Assembly: GCA_020310875.1 (NCBI GenBank)
Contig: CM035417.1
Coordinates: 89,437,199-89,501,198 of the forward strand
Length of the DNA: 64,000 nt
Source: Ceratopteris richardii
Lineage: Eukaryota > Streptophyta > Polypodiopsida > Polypodiales > Pteridaceae
Direction of reading: 5' to 3'
The translations under genes and the position numbers were made by a program. The first letter of the stretch is position 1. Each line of letters opens with the position of its first letter. Positions 57,194 to 64,000 of this stretch are shown here, in pieces. Under the pieces are notes generated by a model. That model was not told the DNA's origin and ran no database searches. It saw only the letters and a list, made by a program, of their open reading frames with translations.

Positions 57194-59215
57194 ACGAGTA
57201 ACCTAAATTGGTGGTGCCAAAAACATAAGTAAACTTCACTTTTCATATCACAATTAGATCATCATTACTTTGGAGCACCAAAGATGAAAGAAGAACATGC
57301 CACGTATTCTCTTTTCAACTAAAGATTTGAGGAATAAGACTTTGAGCCAATTGTGAAAAATTCAGTCAATTAAGATAAATGGATATTCATATGGATATGT
57401 TGCACACTCAAAATCATAATCCTTTGCTTAAGTGTCTGACGTTTTTTGCATTCCATCTTTTTTTGCACCTCTAATTAACAAGAAAAATTGAAGATGTTAT
57501 GTTTATATCTATTTTATTTCTGGAAAATTCTCAAAGAATCGTAGTTGTTTGGATCTTGAAACATATTTGAAAAAATCGTGCTTTTAAAATTTGATATCTT
57601 TTTATTGTTAATCATTCACGAAAAGATTGAGGGAGAAGAATACAAAAGGAAAATCTAATTTTAAAGAGACCAAAATGGATAAAATCTAATTTGAAAGAGA
57701 CCAAAAAATAATGAATCTTTGGAAAAAACTTGCGCAAAAACTCACGAATCCTTGAAAAACACTTGGGCGAAAAATCACGAATCTTTGGGAAACAATTGGC
57801 CAGAAAATCACACATCTTTGGAAAATACTTGGGCTAAAAATTGCAAATCTTTGGAAAACACTTGGGTAAAAAATCGTGAATCTTTGGAGAACACTTGGGC
57901 AAAAAATTGTGAATATTTGGAAAACACTTGGGCAAAAAATCCTGAATCTTTGGAGAACATTTAGGTAAAAAATCAGGAATCTTTGAATCAATACTAGAAA
58001 AGAAAAACTTGGTCAAAACAAAAGCATTTGTGAGAGTGAGAGAGCAGAGAAGTGCAATTTTCTGAAGCACTTGCACACGAAGCAAACGATAGCTTATTTG
58101 CAACCAAATCATTCCCAAGAGTCAAGAGGTAAGATTTATCTAATAATTTTGATTGATTTGAAGTAAGAAAAGTTGGGGAAAGTGTTTTGTTTCATTAAAT
58201 AAAATATCACGGATTTTTGTAATTTCATTTTCTTTATGGTTTCAAAGTATTTTGACTTTATGAAGTAATGGAAGAGGAAGAGGGGAATAAGAGATTTCCT
58301 AAATACATACATTTTCACCAAAAAGAATGGTATTAGAAAAATATAGAATAAATCGCAAATTTCTGAATTGACTAAGCAAAACAAGAGATTCCGACTTTCT
58401 GACAAGTGATAATAGCTTAAAATTTTGGATTAAAAAAAATAGAAAAGAATTACTAATTCTTAGAAGAACCCAGTAAAAAGAGTTCCAAATTTTTAAAAGA
58501 AAGAAGAGAGTCACAAATTCTTGAAGTTGAAAAAAAAATCATCACAAAATTTTTAAAAATTGAAGAAGTCGTGAATGTTTGGAATTTGAAGGAGAATTTT
58601 TTAAAATTGAAGGATTTGTGAATTTTCGAAAGAATTATGAAGTTTTTGGGGAAGTTTGAAGGAATGGTGAATTTTCGGGAAAGTAATCATTAAGAAATCA
58701 CAAATTTTTGAAAGAATTAGAAAAGTCCCGAATGTTTGGAAATTAAAGGAAAATTTTGAAAATATTTGAAAGAGTCACGAATTTTTGGAAATTGAAGGAG
58801 TCATGAGTTTTTGAAAGAATCGTGAACTTTTTGGGGAATTTTGAAGGAATCGTAAATTTTCGGGAAATTAATCAATTTGGGATAAAATGAAAGATGGTAA
58901 ATTTTTTCTGGTATTATTTAGAGCAAGATATTGGACAATATTGAAGAAATTAGGAAAGAATTGCTAAAATTTTTGAGAACTAAAAAGAAAAAATCATGAA
59001 TTTTTGAGAGCAAAGGAAAGAAATTGAGAATTTCGGGAAAAACATTGGGACACAATTAAACAACTTGATTTAGCATGATTGAACATAATTTTGTTGCATT
59101 TAACATATTCATTGTGTGGACAACAATTTACATTAACTTTACCATGAAATTGAGAGGTGGAAAGGTATTACCTGAACCAAACCTTAATTTGAACCACACT
59201 CACAATTCAAAAAGT
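57194..59215 (+). other. Long gypsy leader with minisatellite and AT-rich repeats
   Basis: About 2 kb between primer site and gag start. It holds the 33-bp array (57713-57985) and, at about 58540-59000, degenerate repeats of AATTTTTGAAAGAAT type. No gene identified. Confidence 0.55.
57713..57985 (+). repeat. 33-bp tandem repeat, about eight units
   Basis: Units follow GAATCTTTGGAAAACACTTG plus GGCAAAAAATC and two or three variable bases. The period is exactly 33, so the plus frame shows an 11-residue repeat (ESLENTWAKNx) that stays open for 81 codons. Units differ from each other by 2 to 6 bases. Confidence 0.92.
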
Positions 59216-60830
59216 ATGGCATCCCAAGAACCAACTATCAAATTATAGGAAGATCAAGAAAGTGAAGGGGATTATAGGAACATTTTGAAATATGAATTTA
59301 CAAACATATTTGGAACTTACATATACAAGGATGGAATCCAAAGATATTTTGCAAGACTTAGGTCAGATTCATTATTTAACATGACTCCTATAACAGAGTT
59401 TGTAAATGAAAAATGCATAGAAAGGGATGGAACCACTTACAAAATAACACTAGACCCAGAGAACATAAATGACCTTTACCAAACAAAAGAGTTATGAGAG
59501 AAGGAGAGGAAGAAGAAAACGTAACTCTTAGGGCAATTGATTTGCACTCATAAAAAACTAGTAGCTAAGATTACTTGTGATCAAATGGATACCCTGCTTT
59601 ATATGAATTCAAATACTAGAGATTTCTATTGGGCAGCATAGCCACATATATAAAAATTGCTCAATCACACATGAACATTAGGGTTTTGAAAAAATTATCA
59701 TGAACCTAGGGAGTCTCCTACCTTTGTGAATGAGGAAGGAAAGAGATTTTGGAGACTTGTGGAAGAATTGAAGAGTTCCTACACTTATCAAAATAAACCA
59801 ATATTTCCAAGAAGAAGTCCAATATACCAACATACAAAGGAAGAGCAATCAAAGAGAAATAATTTTTAACAAGAAACAGAAAAGGAAAATAGATTCAAAT
59901 AATAATGAGTAACACAATCAAACAAGAAATGAGGAAAGGGAGAATAATTATGCTAATCCACAAATACCACCGATTAACAAAAATCAGAATCAAGAACTAA
60001 GGAACATAAGAAATGGTAGACAAAAGGGAGTCAACATCAATATATCAGGGAGAAACAATAGGGAAAGATATATGGGACAACAAAGAAGATTAAGACCAAC
60101 TCAAGTAGTGAAAAGCATGAGAAATCAGTATAATGGAACTAGTGATCCATATGATCATGTAGCAAAATTCAAACAAGTACTCAAGGCTGAGGAGGTTGAA
60201 GATTATTTCACTCAATACCAAGCTTTTGGGTTGACATTAAGAGAATTAGCTCTCATGTGGTTAAAACCACTAGTAATGGAAAACTTTAATAACATAGAGA
60301 CTTTTTATCAAGAATTTATAGGAGATTTCTCAAAAAGGGGAATTAAGCATGACACTTCAACTCTAGTACAAACCTTTAAACAAAATCCAAATGAGTCTGT
60401 GAGGTTAGCTATAAGGAGGTTTAAGCAATTTCTTGATAGGTGCACTCCACACGAGAGACCATCTATGCAAAAAGGAATATCATTATTCATTCAGGGGCTA
60501 ATAAATGCACAATTAAGAACAATGGTATATTGTAGGACATGTGTGAATTTGGATGAGCGCATCAAGGAAGCCATAGAAATAGATGACAATAAAGGACACA
60601 ATTTGTCAATAAGTGAAATATACACATCATCATTAAACAAAACAACACATACAGAGGAATTAGCCCAAGCAATTGCAAAACATATGGGAATAGGTTTACA
60701 ACAAGCAAATAAAAAAGGAACCAAAATCTTAGATGCTACAACTAAGGAGGGGAACATCAAGCTAACGTTTGTCCAAAAAATAGAAAATACTTCCAAGGAG
60801 AAAGAAGAGTGGTGCAAGTTTTCCAACTAG
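59216..60830 (+). pseudogene. Ty3/gypsy gag
   Basis: A start at 59216 (MASQEPTIKL) is followed by stops. The main open frame, 60072-60830, reads YNGTSDPYDHVAKFKQVLKA, LTLRELALMWLKPLV, FYQEFIGDFSKRGIKHD, LVQTFKQNPNESVRLAIRRF and IQGLINAQLRTMVY. These are the retrotransposon gag (PF03732-type) blocks, in the style of Tat/Ogre or Athila elements. Gag assembles the particle that packages element RNA. A stop at 60828-60830 precedes the insertion of copia E at 60888, so pol is not in the window. N-terminal stops make it a pseudogene. Confidence 0.85.
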
Positions 60831-60887
60831 AAAGGAATGGGAATAATCAAGGGGGACAAAAGTTTAGGTAATAGGAAGAGAAAGGAT

Positions 60888-61945
60888 TGTTGGGAAAGAT
60901 GGATGGACACCTTAAGAAATGAGTTGGCACTGCTTATCCCTGCTTTGTACCAGCCCTATGTTACTTCAAAGTTGAATTGTAGGCCCTTTAGCTTTTTAAT
61001 GACTCTAAATAAGTGCCTATCTTCTTTGGAGACGATGCTTCAAACAATAGGATCAAAATAGATAAGTTTGCATCTACCTTATGACCAAAAACTTGCTATT
61101 TTGTTCTTGATACCTGTTAGAGTTTTTACTCAATACTCATAGTATAGTAGCAATTAGAAAAACTCCTTCTGAGGATATCTAATTAGCTTAACGATCTAAT
61201 GATTCCAAGTGGAATGACTTAAAATGATAAACCACACACGGAGCAATCTCTTTAGCAAGTAGAAGCTTACCCCCAACTTTTTAGGAACTCTTTAAAGAAA
61301 GACCAGTGACCACTTCAAGAAAATTTTACCCCGATTGGCTGAATGAAACTTCTTCAAACTTTGACAGACTCTAATAGACTTTGAGCTTGTTTCAATTAGC
61401 TATAGAACATTGAAAATTATGGAGGAGTCACTGAGATATGAGCAAGATAAGTTCATTGTTCTAAGTGACTAAGATAGAGATGAAGATAGATGTAATCATC
61501 AATGTAATGTATTATGTAATAATGTTGTACATGATCATTACATGAATATGATGCCCAATGATGGTGGTTGGAGTAGGCTATAGTGTGAGCCTCTCAACTA
61601 CATCAAATGATCAATACTAAGTTCAATGATATGGGCACTCTGGCTACGAGATTACAATCCCTTTTTATAGATGCTCTGCCTCCAAGTTCGAATTCAAATT
61701 CAAACTTTGCTGTACCTAAAAGTTCTCCTCTAAGTTAGGAGATATTCCACCAAAAAGAATTTGTAGCTTTATCTCTTCCTAACTCCATGAGTTTGGTATT
61801 TTTACACGATTCCTTCTAAGTCAAGTGACTTTTACAAGAGTTAATGGTGAAAACCATAAGCAATGATTCATCTGGATCTTCAAACAGTTGCACATAATGC
61901 TTCCAATGCCTAGCCAGGTGTGAAGGCTTGACATTTGCACCAACA
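60888..61945 (-). repeat. 3' LTR of copia E (1058 bp)
   Basis: Starts TGTTGGGAAAGATGGATGG and ends TTTGCACCAACA on plus. It aligns end to end with both LTRs of A, more distantly than those align with each other. Confidence 0.9.
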
Positions 61946-61960
61946 GATCCCCCTCAATCC
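61946..61960 (-). promoter_or_regulatory. Polypurine tract of copia E
   Basis: Element sense TTGAGGGGGATC, the same tract and position as in A. Confidence 0.85.
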
Positions 61961-61985
61961 AAACATCTTGGCTTCATCTTCTTCA

Positions 61986-62490
61986 TCAATCCTCTTGAAT
62001 GTCCTGCAATCCAATCATTGCTTTAAACCTGCAAATTTTAGTACCATCAAGTGCTTTGGTTAATAAGTATGCACATTGCATATTGGTTGATATATATGCA
62101 AGTTGAATCTCCTTGCTCAATATCTTCTCTCTCACATAATGATAGTGAACCTCTATATGCTTGGTTCTTGCGAGGTAAAGACCTAGTATTATCACCAAAG
62201 ATAAATATTGGTGAGTTAAAATGTAGTCCCAAATCTGAATATAGCAATATGATCCATATAGCTTCTTCAGTAGCATTGGCTAATCCTCTATATTCTGCCT
62301 CTTTTGAAGATAAAGCAACAGTAGGTTGCTTCTTGGAAGACAATGAAATGGGCTTATCACCTAGAAATAAAAGATAACCTGAGGTGCTCCTCCTGTCATC
62401 CTTACAACTTGCCCAATTTGCATATGAGTATAGTTTGATATCTAAATCTGAAGTATATGGAAAGTATAAGCCTTGATATTTAAATCTCAT
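61986..62490 (-). pseudogene. copia E RNase H
   Basis: Reads LYFPYTSDLDIKLYSYANWA (Asp block altered: SDADW is usual), STSGYLLFLGDKPISLSS, ALSSKEAEYRGLANATEEAI (Glu kept), IFGDN, then a deletion of about 12 residues present in A (SSLHLAANPIYH) and ARTKHIEVHYHYVREKI, ending LLTKALDGTKICRFK. The deletion shifts the frame. It joins the integrase segment directly upstream because the RT is missing. Confidence 0.87.
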
Positions 62491-62517
62491 TGCTTTTGCT
62501 TTATTTTAATTTAATCA

Positions 62518-63345
62518 TTAAAGAGTGCTTCTGGCTTGCTTTTTCACACTTCTGACCACCTGATGCATCCCCTCAAGTGACTTGGATGGAAACATGTTAA
62601 CAAGATAAGTAGCAGTAGATACACTTTCTGCCCATAGATAATTAGGTAACTTCTTCTCATTTAGCATTGACCTAGCTATTTCAACAATCAACCTATTTCT
62701 CCTCTTTGCCACCCCATTTTGCTTAGGGGTATACCTTGTTGTAATTTCTCTTTTGATTCCTCTATCCTGCAAGAATGCATCAAATTCATTTGAAAAGTAC
62801 TCACCTCCTCCATCTGACCTTAGTCTCTTTAGGCTTCTTCCTGTTTGGTTTTCCACAAGTGCAAGATACTTTTAAAAGCAACTGAACACTTCATCTTTGT
62901 GCTTCATAAAATACAAGATAGTCCACCTATTGAAATCATCAATGAAAGATACATAATATCTTGATCCAGAAACTGAAGGGTTCTTACTTGGTCCCCACAC
63001 ATCTATGTGGACAAGCTCCAAGTAATCCTCATGCATGTAGCCTTTCTTTGAGAAGGGTGACCTATGAGATTTTCCAAACAGACAAGCACCACATTTATAG
63101 ATTATGTGTTGCTTGGATACATTAGGTATCCAAAGCACACATTGATCTCTACATATTTGCTTTAAGGTTTTGTCACCAATATGCCCTAATCTTTTATGCG
63201 AAATCTCAAGTTTTGACAATGTTTGATCTTTGTAATTATGAAGTGCAATATTCCTTGTATCTTCAAGTTCAAAAGTAAATAACCTACCTATCTTTTCTCC
63301 CTTGGCTATTCTCTTGAATCCATGTTGGGGATCCTCCAAAATGCT
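62518..63345 (-). pseudogene. copia E integrase
   Basis: HKRLGHIGDKTLKQICRDQC and YKCGACLFGKSHRSPF carry the His and Cys zinc ligands (the second HxC pair is better kept than in A). HIDVWGPSKNPS has the first catalytic Asp, RSDGGGEYFSNEFDAFL the second, and RYTPKQNGVAKRRNRLIVEI the Glu position region. There is a break at about 62860-62870 (CF then VENQ). The frame ends in SLEGM followed by unrelated residues at about 62570 where the deletion begins. The core is closer to intact than that of A. Confidence 0.88.
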
Positions 63346-64000
63346 ACATATTTGTTGAACCTAACTTGCAAAGCCTTTTCCACAATCTGTCCAACACTCA
63401 TCAAGTTCTTGGTGATTGTTGGTACATATAGAACCCTACTCAACTTATTTCTATTTCCATCAGAGGTTTAAACATTTCCTTCCTTGACCATTGAATGCTT
63501 GGTGTCATCACCTGTTTGCACTTGGTGCTTTCCCTTAGGTTCCTCAAGGTCAGAGAGAAGAGCAACATTGCCTGCCACATGGTTTGAACATCTTGAGTCA
63601 ATATAGAAGAGATGGTCATCATTCATACCTTGATTTCAAGTCATGTTCATAATTAGAAGGGAATTCTCTTGATCCTCTGTGTAATTGTTGTAGTCTTTCC
63701 TTGACTTTTTGTCTCCTTTGTGGTTGTTATTCTACATTTTTTGTGGTAGTTATTATAGCCTTGATGATGGTTGAACCTTCCTCTTGATTGTGTGTAGACA
63801 CCTCTTTGGAGACCTCTACCTCTCTGATGCTTAAAGTTCCTGGAACACTCATCTATGGTGTGATTTGATATACCACAAATATTACATGCGGAAGAGTTGA
63901 ATGGTCTCCCCCTACCTTGCTTACCTCGTCTGCCCCTACCTCTTGAATTCCTACCTCTTTCTGCATAGTTAGCTTGAGAAGTAGTACCTTCATCTTCTAG
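63346..64000 (-). pseudogene. copia E protease and end of gag
   Basis: LFYIDSRCSNHVAGNVALLS is the protease region, D-S-R where D-S-G is the active site; the A copy reads D-L-G at the same place. LSDLEEPKGKHQV follows. Upstream (63900-63860) CNICGISNHTIDEC is an intact CCHC knuckle, and LQRGVYTQSRGRF parallels the glycine-rich gag tail of A. Stops occur near 63640 and 63720. The rest of gag is beyond the window. Confidence 0.85.

Larger units (their letters stand above)
60888..64000 (-). mobile_element. copia element E, same family as A, runs off the window
   Basis: 3' LTR (60888-61945), polypurine tract, RNase H, integrase, protease and the gag end are seen on minus. RT is deleted. The 5' LTR would lie right of 64000. 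It inserted into gypsy sequence; AGGAT at 60883-60887 would be its target duplication. Confidence 0.9.

Noticed and set aside
57713..57985. CRISPR array
   Set aside because: The 33-bp units are contiguous without unique spacers, and the context is a plant retrotransposon.

Overview
This window looks like nuclear heterochromatin from a large-genome seed plant. It contains no complete, undamaged host gene. Nearly everything recognisable is a plant transposable element: Ty1/copia and Ty3/gypsy LTR retrotransposons primed by initiator-Met-type sites (and one Asp-type-like site), L1-type LINEs, a CACTA (En/Spm) DNA transposon, and long TA, CA and GA microsatellites. Reading frames are broken by stops, several of which look like C-to-T changes at methylatable sites. 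The lineage cannot be named from the sequence; a gymnosperm or another large plant genome would fit.

Layout. 1-4553: a chromodomain-bearing Ty3/gypsy element (plus strand) whose RT region is tandemly duplicated. 4554-13913: copia element B (minus strand), interrupted by complete copia element A (5093-11587) with paired LTRs and a 5-bp target duplication. B itself abuts the RT-RNase H half of copia C (13914-15962, plus strand). 15965-16602 and 24976-25009: the 3' end of a LINE split by a CACTA element (16606-24972, TTT target duplication). 25010-29295: a DUF4283 relic, an inverted repeat and a decayed copia (D). 29577-41078: an array of repeated blocks from a minus-strand, gag-only LTR element, hit by a 5'-truncated LINE (36681-38224). 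41079-46291: a near-full-length dead LINE. 46292-49290: another block and a gypsy RNase H-integrase relic. 49785-52570: copia I, same family as B. 53097-60887: a gypsy element with a very long leader, a 33-bp minisatellite and a gag gene. 60888-64000: copia E, same family as A, running off the window.

The most notable object is the CACTA element. I see no transposase in it. Its cargo is two overlapping fragments of the largest subunit of plant RNA polymerase IV/V (the RNA-directed DNA methylation polymerases) and a triplicated, intron-containing fragment of a DCD (Development and Cell Death) domain gene on the opposite strand. A transposon carrying pieces of the host's own silencing polymerase is the best candidate here for an unusual biological system. 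Whether it makes RNA or affects the parent gene is inference only.
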